Shown here in pieces: positions 23,865 to 31,930 of a DNA stretch of 33,818 nt. Both the position numbers and the translations under genes were made by a program. The notes beneath the pieces are model-generated. The model saw only the letters and a list, made by a program, of their open reading frames with translations, made no database searches and was not told the origin of the DNA. The DNA is from Verrucomicrobiota bacterium (GTDB lineage: Bacteria > Verrucomicrobiota > Verrucomicrobiia > Chthoniobacterales > UBA10450). The DNA lies in NCBI GenBank assembly GCA_003220005.1, contig QHRD01000021.1, forward strand, positions 1 to 33,818, in the 5' to 3' direction. The stretch's first letter is position 1, and each line of letters opens with the position of its first letter.

Positions 23865-25742
23865 ATGCCGATGCGCCTTGGCTATCTCTATTCCAGATAT
23901 CCGGTAATCTCGCAGACATTTTGCGACGCTGAGATGCTGGCATTGGAACGGCGCGGCGTAGAGTTGGAAATCGGCTCGATCAATCCGCCGTTCACGAGCC
24001 TTCGCCACGGACATTGCGCGAAGTTGCGCGCGGAAGTCCGCTATGGGCCACCGCCGAGAGTCGTGCGAACGGTGGCGAAGCTCGCGCGTCGCGATGGCAT
24101 TTGGCCTGCCGTTCTTGTCGCGAAGTATGAGGCGCGGTACGGGCCGGCCTTCAAGGCCGGACAACGCGCGCGCAACGCACTGTTTTTCGCCGAGCACTTC
24201 CTCCGCAGGGGCGTGGCGCATTTTCATGTGCATTTCGCCAGGCATGCGACTCACACCGCGCTGTTCGTCAAGGAGATCAGCAAAATCGGCTTCAGTTTCA
24301 CGGCACACGCGCAGGACTTTATGCTTGATGTGGGGAGCGACGAGCTGCTGCGTGAAATGTGCCGCGAAGCTGCGTTCGTCGTGGCAGTGAGCGATTACAG
24401 TCGCGAGTTGCTGATTCAAAAATGTCCCGACGCGGCCGGAAAAATTCATCGCATCTACAACGGTGTTGATCTGCGAAAATTCCAAGCTGGCCCGCCACGG
24501 TCGCCTGCACTGCGCCCGCGCGTCTTGAGTATCGGCCGCTTAATTGAGTTTAAAGGCTTTCGCGATCTGATCGCTGCGTGTGCCGAACTAAAGAAACGCG
24601 GCATCCAATTTGAATGTGAAATCATTGGTGACGGGCCGTTGCTGAGGGCGCTTCAAGACGCGATCACTGCCGCGGGACTCGACGGCATTGTTCAATTGCC
24701 GGGGGCACTGTCGCAGGAAGAAATCGTGTGCCGCCTGGCGGACTGCGATGTGTTTGCTCTGGCTTCAATCGTCGATAGCAAAGGCGCGAGCGACATTTTA
24801 CCAACCGTTATCCTCGAAGCGATGGCTACCGGCCTGCCTGTGGTCTCGACGCGACTTTCCGCTATTCCGGAAATGGTCCGCAATGGCGAGAGCGGGCTAC
24901 TTGTTAATCCAGGAGATGTCGAGGGCCTTGCCAATGCGATCGAGTCGCTGTTACGCGACGAGCAACTGCGAGCGCGACTTGGTGCCGCAGGCAGGGGCAA
25001 GATCGAGGAAAAATTCGATGTCGATAAGACCGCCGCGCAACTCCTCGGGCTCGTCGAAGCTGTCGCGGTGCCACGATCTCCGCTTAATCACGCGGATCGG
25101 CGCTTGAAGCGCTGCGCCCATCTGGTCTGGGAGTGGCCGAATCCCAAATTGCCGGGGCTTGATCGCGAGCTCGCGGCCATCGCGGGTGCACCGGTGTACG
25201 TCTGGCGCTCAGGTTCGATTGCGCCCGCCAAGCGGTCTGAGCGCCTCGTGCAGGCGCTGGAATTCTTGCCGGATGCGATCGTGATCAAAGCCGAATGGGA
25301 CGCGGATCGCGCGGGCGCGCATGAAATCGAGAGCTGGCAGCGCGAACTTCCGCCGGCATGCAACACAGCTGACTATCTTGAAGCTGCACGCGTCGCGCTG
25401 TACCTCGGGCCGAAGCTCGCACGCAGCGGAATCCATCATCTCCACGCGACAGACTCTCGCGCCTTGCTGTGCGCCTGGATTTTGCAACGTTTCGCGAAAA
25501 TTACGATCAGCGCGACCATTGAGTCGCCGCCGGCATTTGCATCAGACGTAATGGAACGGTTGCTCGCGAGCTGCAGCGGTGGTCGTGTTTCGGACGCGAA
25601 GATTCGAGCCGGCTTTGACGGTCGTTTCCTGCTGGAACCGAAGCCACCGCGCTGGCGCCGACTATTTCGCCCAGGCGGGGCATATATCAGCGAGCAATTT
25701 CTTCAGCAATGGCGTAATCAGCTGGAGACGTGGAGCCGATGA
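23865..25742 (+). CDS. GT4 glycosyltransferase with extra C-terminal GT-like domain
   Basis: About 625 residues. The first ~400 form a GT4 enzyme that retains sugar configuration using a nucleotide-sugar donor. They include YSRYPVISQTF at the N-terminus, HFHVHFARHATHTALFV and FTAHAQDFM in the acceptor domain. The donor domain has VLSIGRLIEFKGFRDLI, EIIGDGPLL, and the EX7E-containing DILPTVILEAMATGLPVVST. The remaining ~200 residues are an addition. They contain HHLHATDSRALLCAWILQRF and ITISATIESPP, which echo the N-terminal HFHVHFARHATHT...FTAHA segment, suggesting a degenerate second GT N-domain. Starts at TTG 23862, ATG 23865 or ATG 23871 are possible. Its TGA overlaps the next ATG (ATGA). 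Confidence 0.85.
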   Translation: MPMRLGYLYSRYPVISQTFCDAEMLALERRGVELEIGSINPPFTSLRHGHCAKLRAEVRYGPPPRVVRTVAKLARRDGIWPAVLVAKYEARYGPAFKAGQRARNALFFAEHFLRRGVAHFHVHFARHATHTALFVKEISKIGFSFTAHAQDFMLDVGSDELLREMCREAAFVVAVSDYSRELLIQKCPDAAGKIHRIYNGVDLRKFQAGPPRSPALRPRVLSIGRLIEFKGFRDLIAACAELKKRGIQFECEIIGDGPLLRALQDAITAAGLDGIVQLPGALSQEEIVCRLADCDVFALASIVDSKGASDILPTVILEAMATGLPVVSTRLSAIPEMVRNGESGLLVNPGDVEGLANAIESLLRDEQLRARLGAAGRGKIEEKFDVDKTAAQLLGLVEAVAVPRSPLNHADRRLKRCAHLVWEWPNPKLPGLDRELAAIAGAPVYVWRSGSIAPAKRSERLVQALEFLPDAIVIKAEWDADRAGAHEIESWQRELPPACNTADYLEAARVALYLGPKLARSGIHHLHATDSRALLCAWILQRFAKITISATIESPPAFASDVMERLLASCSGGRVSDAKIRAGFDGRFLLEPKPPRWRRLFRPGGAYISEQFLQQWRNQLETWSR

Positions 25743-26863
25743 AACAAGTTGCCGTCGTCATTCCACTTTACAATCACGCCGCATACATTGGTGACGCTGT
25801 CCGGTCGGTTCTCGGCCAGACACGGGCTGTCGATAAGATTGTGATCGTCGACGACGGCTCCACTGACGATTCAATGGAAATCGTGCGCGCGTTTGGGGAA
25901 CCGCGTATCGAACTCTACACACAGCCGAATGCAGGCGCGCACGCTGCGCTCAATCGAGGGATCGAGAAAGCTGTTGGGTGCGATTATGTCGCGATTCTCA
26001 ACTCCGACGACGTCTTTGCTCCCGAGCGCATTTCCAAATGCGCTGCCTTTTTGGACGAAACGCCCTCGATCGATGTTGTGGCGACGCGGCTCAGGCTCAT
26101 CGATAGCAACGGCAGCGAGATCGCATTCTCCGACCCGCGCGCCAAATGGTTCGCGTCCGCATGGTCGGTCCGCAGATCCCAACTGGAGCTCGTCGAGCAG
26201 CTCGGTATCGCCAATTTTATTAGCTCGACTAGCAATCTCACCGGCCGCAGAGCGTACTTTCTGGATCATCCGTTTCGTCATTATCGCTACGCTCACGACT
26301 ATTTTTTCGTGCTCGACTGCGCATTACACAACCGCCTGGCGGTGCTTGATGACGAGCTATTCTCGTATCGTGTGCATTCCAAGAACACGATCTCAGTCGA
26401 ACCGCAGAAACTCGTGCGCGAATTGCTGGAGCTGAATGTGGACCTGTTGGCTGTGCTCGCGCCCGAATTGACCGGTTCGCCTAACCTGCGGCGCGCGCTT
26501 GGTGCGTATCATCGTGCCGCCTGGGGCAATGTGTCGAGCTTTCGCGCCGATGTCTTTGTATCACTCATCGCTTACGCGCTTGGCGAATGCTCTCGCGACC
26601 AGATGCAAGTACATCTTGATGCGGTGATGGAGTTTCCCGAGGCGAGCGAGTTTCCAAATAAGGCGTTGATAAATCTTGAGCCCGGCGAAACGCAGCTCAG
26701 GACTCGGCTGGCGGAAAAGTATTCACGGCTCCAACGCGAGCTCACGCAGACAAAGGCAGAGCTATCGACACTGCGAAGAGCGTGGCGCGAATCAACGTGG
26801 TCGCGGCTCGGGCGAAAACTTGGAATTAAATCGGCGCGGAAGATTGGGAGGGCTCCGTCATGA
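25739..26863 (+). CDS. GT2 glycosyltransferase with C-terminal coiled coil
   Basis: A 374-residue GT-A enzyme. VAVVIPLYNHAAYIGDAVRS (4-23) and VDDGSTDDS (38-46) bind the nucleotide, and ILNSDDVFAPERI (86-98) supplies the metal-binding DD. The motif HDYFFVLDCALH and SYRVHSKNTIS follow in the acceptor half. The C-terminal ~55 residues (TQLRTRLAEKYSRLQRELTQ, then TKAELSTLRRAWRES) are a predicted coiled coil and basic tail, likely for membrane or partner association. Start ATG at 25739 lies in an ATGA overlap with the GT4 stop, and its own stop overlaps rmlA in the same way. It should add a sugar in surface polysaccharide assembly; acceptor unknown. Confidence 0.88.
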   Translation: MKQVAVVIPLYNHAAYIGDAVRSVLGQTRAVDKIVIVDDGSTDDSMEIVRAFGEPRIELYTQPNAGAHAALNRGIEKAVGCDYVAILNSDDVFAPERISKCAAFLDETPSIDVVATRLRLIDSNGSEIAFSDPRAKWFASAWSVRRSQLELVEQLGIANFISSTSNLTGRRAYFLDHPFRHYRYAHDYFFVLDCALHNRLAVLDDELFSYRVHSKNTISVEPQKLVRELLELNVDLLAVLAPELTGSPNLRRALGAYHRAAWGNVSSFRADVFVSLIAYALGECSRDQMQVHLDAVMEFPEASEFPNKALINLEPGETQLRTRLAEKYSRLQRELTQTKAELSTLRRAWRESTWSRLGRKLGIKSARKIGRAPS

Positions 26864-27756
26864 ACAAGAAAGCCATTCTTCTCGCAGGCGGCGCTGGGAC
26901 GCGTCTCTTTCCGCTCACCAAGATTGTGTGCAAACAGCTGCTGCCGATTTACGACAAGCCGATGATTTGCTATCCGCTCGCGACTCTTATGCTCGGCGGT
27001 CTCCGAGAGGTGCTCATCATTTCCACGCCGAAAGATTTGCCGATGCTCGAAGATTATTTGGGCGACGGCGCGCAACTCGGTATTCGCATTGAGTACGCCG
27101 CGCAGCCGAAGCCGGAAGGAATTGCGCAGGCATTTTTGATCGGCGCGAAATTTATCGGCGACTCCGGAGCATCACTTATTCTTGGCGACAACATTTTTTA
27201 TGGGAAACTCGATTTCTACCGGGACGCGCTGGCCATCGAACGCGGCGCGTGTATTTTTGGCTATCAAGTGCGCGACCCGGAACGTTATGGTGTTGTCGAA
27301 TTCGACGCCGGTGGCAAAGCCATCAGTCTCGAGGAAAAACCGGAGCGACCGAAGAGCCATTTCGCTGTGCCAGGGCTTTACGTTTACGACGATCAAGTTG
27401 TCGATCTTTGTCGCATTTTGCGCCCTTCGGCGCGCGGCGAGTTTGAGATCACCGATCTCAATTTGCTTTATCTCGAGCGCAACGAGCTGCACGTGAAACT
27501 GCTCAGCCGCGGTATGGCCTGGCTCGATACCGGCACCACAACCACCTTACTCGAGGCGAGCAATTATATCGCCACGATCGAGCATCGGCAGGGACTCAAA
27601 ATCGCGTGCCTGGAGGAGGTCGCGCTCCGCATGGGTTTCATCACCCAAAGCGATCTCGCCAAGGTCATCGATCGATTGCCGAAGAACGAATATCGCCACT
27701 ATCTGCAAATGGTCTGCGACGAGGGACCCAGCGCAGGGCTCGAGCCTGTAGGATAA
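26860..27756 (+). CDS. rmlA: glucose-1-phosphate thymidylyltransferase
   Basis: RmlA makes dTDP-glucose from dTTP and glucose-1-phosphate, the first step to dTDP-rhamnose and other deoxysugars. The 298-residue product has the signature LLAGGAGTRLFPLTKIVCKQ, then LLPIYDKPMICYPL. It also has STPKDLPMLEDYLGDG, LILGDNIFYG, the sugar-binding VVEFDAGGKAISLEEKPERP, and AWLDTGTTTTLLEASNYIA. The family length is normal. The ATG overlaps the previous stop (ATGA), placing it in the GT4-GT2-rmlA unit. rmlB, rmlC and rmlD are not in the window, so the pathway is completed elsewhere or a different dTDP-sugar is made. It converges on sco. Confidence 0.95.
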   Translation: MNKKAILLAGGAGTRLFPLTKIVCKQLLPIYDKPMICYPLATLMLGGLREVLIISTPKDLPMLEDYLGDGAQLGIRIEYAAQPKPEGIAQAFLIGAKFIGDSGASLILGDNIFYGKLDFYRDALAIERGACIFGYQVRDPERYGVVEFDAGGKAISLEEKPERPKSHFAVPGLYVYDDQVVDLCRILRPSARGEFEITDLNLLYLERNELHVKLLSRGMAWLDTGTTTTLLEASNYIATIEHRQGLKIACLEEVALRMGFITQSDLAKVIDRLPKNEYRHYLQMVCDEGPSAGLEPVG

Positions 27757-27770
27757 CAAATCACCAAGCA

Positions 27771-27868
27771 CCAAGCTCCAACCTCCAGAGAAGAGCCAAT
27801 AATCAAGCTTCAACGTCCCGACTGGTTGAATATTTGAGGTTGAATATTCTCTGGATGTTGGAGCTTGG
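27771..27868. repeat. long inverted repeat between convergent rmlA and sco
   Basis: Arms 27771-27792 (starting CCAAGCTCCAAC) and 27847-27868 (ending GTTGGAGCTTGG) are inverted copies with one mismatch over 22 bases, and 54 bases lie between them. A direct repeat GGTTGAATATT occurs twice in the loop. It sits exactly between two convergent genes and may act as a bidirectional terminator or be a mobile palindromic element. Confidence 0.75.
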
Positions 27869-27880
27869 AATTTGGAGCTT

Positions 27881-28534
27881 CTATTGCGGTTGCTCGCGCA
27901 AAAGATGGTTCGTGTCAGCGACCAATTTCGTTACTGCGTCGGCTTCCGTCGCATCGTAATAACCGCGGATTTGGCCATGTCGATCCACGAGCACCACCCG
28001 CGTGCTGTGCACGGGAATCCCCTGGGCATCTCTGCCATCAGATATTGCGAGTTTGAAGCCATCATGCGAAAGCTTGTAGATCACAGATTTTGGTCCCGTG
28101 AGAAAATCCCAACGGCCCGGCTCTGCTTGCAATCTCTCCGCGTAGTGGCGCAAAACCTCCGGAGTGTCTTTGTCCGGATCGACACTGAACGAAACCAGAT
28201 GCACGTCAGTTTTCTCCAACGGCTTTTGCAATTCGCCCATTCGGCTGCTGATCATCGGGCACGGCCCCGGACAGGTTGTGTAAACGAAATCGGCGATCCA
28301 GATCTTGCCAGTTAATTGCGGTGAACCAAATGGTTGTCCGTTCTGATTGGTGAGCTGAAAAGGCGGGACTGTGCCGTAAGAGGAAACAGTGCGCCGCCGG
28401 AGCGCGTTCATTTCCACGTTCCGCAGCCATAGCAACACTCCCAGCGTCACCAGCGGGATGAGAATCAGCGTCGCTTTCCAGATGATGCCGCTGTAGGACG
28501 GCGTCCGCTGCATCGTCGCAGAAGTCGTGCTCAT
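27881..28534 (-). CDS. sco: SCO1/SenC family copper chaperone for cytochrome oxidase
   Basis: SCO proteins deliver copper to the CuA site of oxidase subunit II or keep its cysteines reduced. The 217-residue product has one N-terminal membrane anchor (~18-37) and a thioredoxin-like domain. It keeps the copper ligands Cys88 and Cys92 (TTCPGPCPMISS) and His176 (GIPVHSTRVVLVDRHG). All three are present, so it should be active in the periplasm. ATG at 28534 overlaps the ctaB stop (ATGA). It is the last gene of the cox operon and faces the inverted repeat and rmlA. Confidence 0.93.
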   Translation of the reverse strand: MSTTSATMQRTPSYSGIIWKATLILIPLVTLGVLLWLRNVEMNALRRRTVSSYGTVPPFQLTNQNGQPFGSPQLTGKIWIADFVYTTCPGPCPMISSRMGELQKPLEKTDVHLVSFSVDPDKDTPEVLRHYAERLQAEPGRWDFLTGPKSVIYKLSHDGFKLAISDGRDAQGIPVHSTRVVLVDRHGQIRGYYDATEADAVTKLVADTNHLLREQPQ

Positions 28535-29430
28535 GATTTCGTCAAAACCAAAGCTCCCAGTAACAGTGGAAGATAAATGATCGACGCGAAGAACAGCAAA
28601 CGCGCTGCGCTTGCCGTCCGCATCCGCAGAAATCGCATTGCAACGGCAACGAATAAACCCCCGAGCAAAAGTTCGATTGCCAGATAAATAAAATTCGCGA
28701 TTCCAAGAAACGCCGGCAGGCCCGCGATTACCAGTAGCAGGATGCAGAAAAACACGCTCTGGCTGGCGCTGCGCTCGCCGCTGAGGTCATCGCTCGAAAT
28801 CATGCGAAATCCTGCGCGAGAATAGTCTTCCCGATACATCCATGCGATGGCGAAGAAGTGTGGCAGTTGCCACAGAAAAACGATCGCAAAGAGAGCCCAC
28901 GCTCCCGCGCCGATGTTTCCGCGCGCGGCCGCCCATCCGATCATCGGAGGAATCGCACCCGGGACTGCGCCTACCGCGGTGTTAGCGGTGCTGGCGCGTT
29001 TTAGGGGAGTGTAAGCAAGAATGTAAATCGCGATCGTTATTGCTGTCAGCGTTGCACTGAGGGCGTTGCAAACGAGTGCCAGATAACCGACTCCAAAAAT
29101 CGACAGCGCGGCGCCGAGGGTTAGCCCTTGCAACGGCGGCATTCGCCCCGCGGGTATCGGGCGCGCCTTCGTGCGGCGCATCAGCGCATCGGCTCTGCGT
29201 TCCCACCATTGGTTGAGCGCAGCTGCGCCCGCTGCGGCTGCCGCCGTCCCGAATACAACGTGAAAAAGTGCGACGTAATTGATCGGTGATTCCGATCCGA
29301 GATAGAAGCCGACAACGGTCGTAAGCAGCACTAGCAGCGTCAATCGCCCTTTGACGAGCTCCGCGAGATCCGCAACGACGCGATTCCGCGACGGCGCCGC
29401 GTTCGTGTTTTCCAGCGCAGCTGTTTTCAT
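28531..29430 (-). CDS. ctaB: protoheme IX farnesyltransferase (heme O synthase)
   Basis: CtaB/CyoE attaches a farnesyl group to heme B, giving heme O for the oxidase. The 299-residue UbiA-family protein has about nine membrane helices. The prenyl-diphosphate motif appears as NQWWERRADALMRRTKARPI, a variant of the more usual N-D-x-x-D-x-x-x-D form with Glu in place of the first Asp. The second conserved loop has AYTPLKRAS and GAVPGAIPPMIGW, then WMYREDYSRAGFRM. Start and stop overlap ctaA and sco by four bases each, so the three genes are translationally coupled. Confidence 0.93.
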   Translation of the reverse strand: MKTAALENTNAAPSRNRVVADLAELVKGRLTLLVLLTTVVGFYLGSESPINYVALFHVVFGTAAAAAGAAALNQWWERRADALMRRTKARPIPAGRMPPLQGLTLGAALSIFGVGYLALVCNALSATLTAITIAIYILAYTPLKRASTANTAVGAVPGAIPPMIGWAAARGNIGAGAWALFAIVFLWQLPHFFAIAWMYREDYSRAGFRMISSDDLSGERSASQSVFFCILLLVIAGLPAFLGIANFIYLAIELLLGGLFVAVAMRFLRMRTASAARLLFFASIIYLPLLLGALVLTKS

Positions 29431-30572
29431 GCAATTCGTCCCCGTTGGTAGGGACGGCGCGCCGCGTCGTCCGGACGCCGCAGCGCGACGTCTCTACCTA
29501 TCCGTGAAATGCGCCAGCAAATCGCCGAAATGCTCACACCAAAAGATAGCGTGACCGCGCCGAGCGCGACATGCGCGGTCGTGACATCGGCTGCTTTATT
29601 GCTCCAGATCGTCCAGGCACCCAGCGCAATCTGGCAGATGAACAGCGCAAGCCAAAGGATCGAAAGTTTCTTAAGCGCTGCAAAACGCGGCGAATCTCGC
29701 AAAACGCGAACGGCAAACGCGATTATAGCGATAGCGATGATCAACGCGAGAAAACGGTGCGCCATTTGCAACCAGATTTGGAATGCGGTCACATCCGATA
29801 AGCCGCGAGCGTCGCGCCACGCGTTGATTTTCGCGAGAGCGGCCGCGCCGGTGTCCGGGATCCACGCGCCGTTAGCTGTTGGAAAATCAAGGATCGACAG
29901 ATCGCGATGTTGGTGGCGCATCGTTGCGCCGAGAGCGAGCTGCACGTAGATCGCAATCGTGGTGGCGAAAACAAGCAACCTAAGCGGCGTAAGCCGCTGC
30001 GAAACTTGACTGCTTAAAGCAGTCGAGTTCGCTTGCTCTTGTCCACGCGATCGCGTCGTTGCCTCGACGACCGAGGCCGGAAGATGTCGCCAGAAATTTG
30101 TCGTCACCAGCGCAATCACTACGAGCAGCCCGAGAAATGCCTGCGCAACACAGGCGTGAAAGATGCCGATTTCAGCTTTCATCATTGTGACGCGAAGCCC
30201 GCCGAGAATTCCCTGTAGGATCACGCCGGCGAGCGCGATCACGCCCAGGATACGCGCCCATTGCCGATCTTCGCTGAGCCAAAGCCAGACAGCGAGAATG
30301 ATGGTCAAAAATCCAACCAGCGAGCCCATCAACCGATGGGTGTGCTCGAACAAAATTCCGCCTACCCATTTTGAGACCGGAAACAAAAACATGTTGTAGC
30401 CGAATGTGGTCGGCCAATCCGGCACGGCGAGCCCGACATTTTTGCTGGTGACCATCCCACCGCTGCAAATGAGTAAGAGCGTCGCGACGCATGTGAGCCA
30501 CGCGAAACGATTGAGCCATTTGCTGGAGCGGCGTTCTACGACCGCCGAGTTTTCTGACGTCGACTGTCGCAT
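29427..30572 (-). CDS. ctaA: heme A synthase (COX15/CtaA)
   Basis: CtaA oxidises heme O to heme A for the terminal oxidase. The ~381-residue product has eight predicted helices in two halves with the heme-ligand histidines in FEHTHRLMGS, IGIFHACVAQA, QMAHRFLAL and TTAHVALGAV. A GTG at 30590 is in frame, but it lies inside a hairpin repeat; ATG at 30572 is preferred. The loop between the halves (RGQEQANSTALSSQVSQRLT) is encoded by two adjacent palindromes (29983-30024). The last ~20 residues (RDVALRRPDDAARRPYQRGR) come from another palindrome (29447-29498). These parts look like captured repeat DNA and are not family sequence. Confidence 0.93.
   Translation of the reverse strand: MRQSTSENSAVVERRSSKWLNRFAWLTCVATLLLICSGGMVTSKNVGLAVPDWPTTFGYNMFLFPVSKWVGGILFEHTHRLMGSLVGFLTIILAVWLWLSEDRQWARILGVIALAGVILQGILGGLRVTMMKAEIGIFHACVAQAFLGLLVVIALVTTNFWRHLPASVVEATTRSRGQEQANSTALSSQVSQRLTPLRLLVFATTIAIYVQLALGATMRHQHRDLSILDFPTANGAWIPDTGAAALAKINAWRDARGLSDVTAFQIWLQMAHRFLALIIAIAIIAFAVRVLRDSPRFAALKKLSILWLALFICQIALGAWTIWSNKAADVTTAHVALGAVTLSFGVSISAICWRISRIGRDVALRRPDDAARRPYQRGRIA
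29447..29498. repeat. 52-base near-perfect palindrome over ctaA 3' end
   Basis: Left arm 29447-29472 and right arm 29473-29498 match in 22 of 26 positions as inverted copies, centred on TCCGGA. The outer ends are GGTAGGGACG and CGTCTCTACC. It is translated as the Arg-rich C-terminus of CtaA and ends about 16 bases from the ctaB start. Confidence 0.75.
29983..30024. repeat. two adjacent hairpins inside ctaA
   Basis: AGCGGC (29983-29988)/GCCGCT (29993-29998) with loop GTAA is followed by GACTGCT (30008-30014)/AGCAGTC (30018-30024) with loop TAA. The second is extended by CGAAaCT and AGTTCG outside. Both lie in the segment encoding the mid-protein loop. Confidence 0.65.
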
Positions 30573-30580
30573 TGACAATC

Positions 30581-30604
30581 CGGCGCTCACAGAGCGCCGC
30601 TACA
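30581..30604 (-). repeat. TGTAG-type hairpin between coxB and ctaA
   Basis: On the minus strand TGTAG is followed by stem CGGCGCTC, loop TGT and stem GAGCGCCG (plus coordinates 30581-30599 for the stem-loop). This is the same layout as the element at 4834-4857. It lies in the 41-base gap before the ctaA ATG. Confidence 0.55.
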
Positions 30605-30613
30605 GAAAGCCGA

Positions 30614-31477
30614 TTACCCGCCGGGGGATGGCGAGGCCGCTGGCGCAGGTTGTTTGCTTTGTTGTGGCTGCGGCTGCTGCGGCCCACCTGGCGCGGGCGA
30701 GGGGGCAGCGCCTTGCGCGCCACCAGAGAGTTCTGCGCGCTCTTTCAGCCATGCTTGATAATCCTGCGGCGTATCCACCACGAGCGTGCCCTTCATTCCG
30801 TAGTGACCCAGACCACAAAGCTGGGCGCAAATAACTTCGTAGGTCCCAGTCTTCAGTGGCGTGAACCAGATTGGAATCAGTGAGCCGGGTATCGCGTCGC
30901 CTGCGATGCGCATGGCTGGCACGAAGTAATCATGGATTACATCTTTTGAAGAAAGCTCGGCAATCACCGGGCGATTCACCGGCACGTGCAGTTCACCGGT
31001 CGTCACGATATCGTCTTTGCCAGCCGGATCATTCGGGTCGAGGCCAAGCGGATTCGAGTTGGTGACGAGAAGGGCGTCTCGCCGGCCAAACTGACCATCC
31101 GGTCCCGCGAGGTGATAGTTAAAACTGAACTGCTGCGCCACGACGTGAACGACCAGTGCCTCTTTGCCTGGCGGAAACTGATTCACGCGCTTTGCCCAAA
31201 GCGGAATAGCAAAACCGAGGAGAAGGACCGCTTCGATCATTACAACAGAAAATTCCAGGTGCGTTGATATCGGGCTGCGTACCCCGACATGGTCAGCAGC
31301 CGGTTGTCGCCGTTTCCGAAACCGAATCAGCACGAAAATAAAAAACGTGGACCAGCCAACAAACAATGCGCCCATGAACCAGTGACAAAACTCCAGGATA
31401 TGGTCGATCTGATATCCATGTGCGGAGGCGTTCGGCGGTTGTCCAAGGAATTCATTGATCAGCGCAAGGCTATTCAT
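30614..31477 (-). CDS. coxB: cytochrome c oxidase subunit II
   Basis: CoxB receives electrons from cytochrome c (or a cupredoxin-like donor) through its CuA centre. The 287-residue product has two N-terminal membrane helices (~30-52 and ~75-96). Its cupredoxin domain has the CuA ligands His182 (VIHDYFVPAMR), Cys217, Cys221, His225 and Met228 (CAQLCGLGHYGM). The Glu usually between the cysteines is Gln219, as in ba3-type enzymes. The aromatic electron-entry patch is QQFSFNYH. No heme-binding CxxCH is present, so it is not a caa3 fusion. The C-terminus is a Pro/Gln/Ala-rich tail. It overlaps the stop of the preceding small gene by eight bases. It lies downstream of subunits I, III and IV, an unusual order. 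Confidence 0.95.
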   Translation of the reverse strand: MNSLALINEFLGQPPNASAHGYQIDHILEFCHWFMGALFVGWSTFFIFVLIRFRKRRQPAADHVGVRSPISTHLEFSVVMIEAVLLLGFAIPLWAKRVNQFPPGKEALVVHVVAQQFSFNYHLAGPDGQFGRRDALLVTNSNPLGLDPNDPAGKDDIVTTGELHVPVNRPVIAELSSKDVIHDYFVPAMRIAGDAIPGSLIPIWFTPLKTGTYEVICAQLCGLGHYGMKGTLVVDTPQDYQAWLKERAELSGGAQGAAPSPAPGGPQQPQPQQSKQPAPAASPSPGG

Positions 31478-31724
31478 ATTTGCTCAGATCTTCCTCGGTG
31501 AGCTGCTGGTACGGCTCCTGCGGCATGCGTCCCTGCCGCCACAGGTGAAAACTGAACGCGCCGATTCCGCAAATGACCGAAAGAACCGCGCCAAAAAGGA
31601 ACCAGATCGCTACTGCCATGTGTTCGGTCGATTTTCCGTCCTTCGCGCCGTAGCAAAACGGGCATGCCAGCGCTTGCTGCGCGGCGAACAGGATCGTTAA
31701 CATCAGGATGGACAACGCTTTCAT
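31470..31724 (-). CDS. small membrane protein with exported CPFC motif in cox operon
   Basis: An 84-residue protein. MKALSILMLTILFAAQQALA is a signal-like helix, followed directly by CPFCYGAKDGKSTEH, a second helix (MAVAIWFLFGAVLSVICGIG) and a short acidic tail. The exported Cys-x-x-Cys resembles small proteins of the ACPVC-GA type encoded near respiratory genes in Verrucomicrobia and relatives. A redox or copper role in oxidase assembly is plausible but unproven. The ATG at 31724 overlaps the stop of the preceding small gene (ATGA), and the stop lies within the start of coxB. An upstream frame to 31862 exists but is not needed. Confidence 0.75.
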   Translation of the reverse strand: MKALSILMLTILFAAQQALACPFCYGAKDGKSTEHMAVAIWFLFGAVLSVICGIGAFSFHLWRQGRMPQEPYQQLTEEDLSKYE

Positions 31725-31930
31725 GTGATGATGCGGAGCCGTTTCATTTTCTTGTAAAACCAGATGCCGTAAATGATCAACGCAATCGCAGCGGCGATCG
31801 ATGCGATCGCCCCTGCAAGATAAATCGGCGCACCTTCCACGAGATCGACCCAGACGCACCAAGCGCCAGTCCCCAGCGCAAGCAGCGTCGAGAAAATGAT
31901 GAAAACGATATGGAAAGCTTTAAGGGACAT
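31721..31930 (-). CDS. small two-helix membrane protein in cox operon
   Basis: A 69-residue protein with two hydrophobic helices (residues ~6-28 and ~36-57), joined by a short loop DLVEGAPIY and ending in a basic tail KKMKRLRIIT. No family name was recognised. It starts immediately after the subunit IV stop (TAAATG) and overlaps the next gene by ATGA. Placement suggests a small accessory oxidase subunit or assembly factor. Confidence 0.7.
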   Translation of the reverse strand: MSLKAFHIVFIIFSTLLALGTGAWCVWVDLVEGAPIYLAGAIASIAAAIALIIYGIWFYKKMKRLRIIT

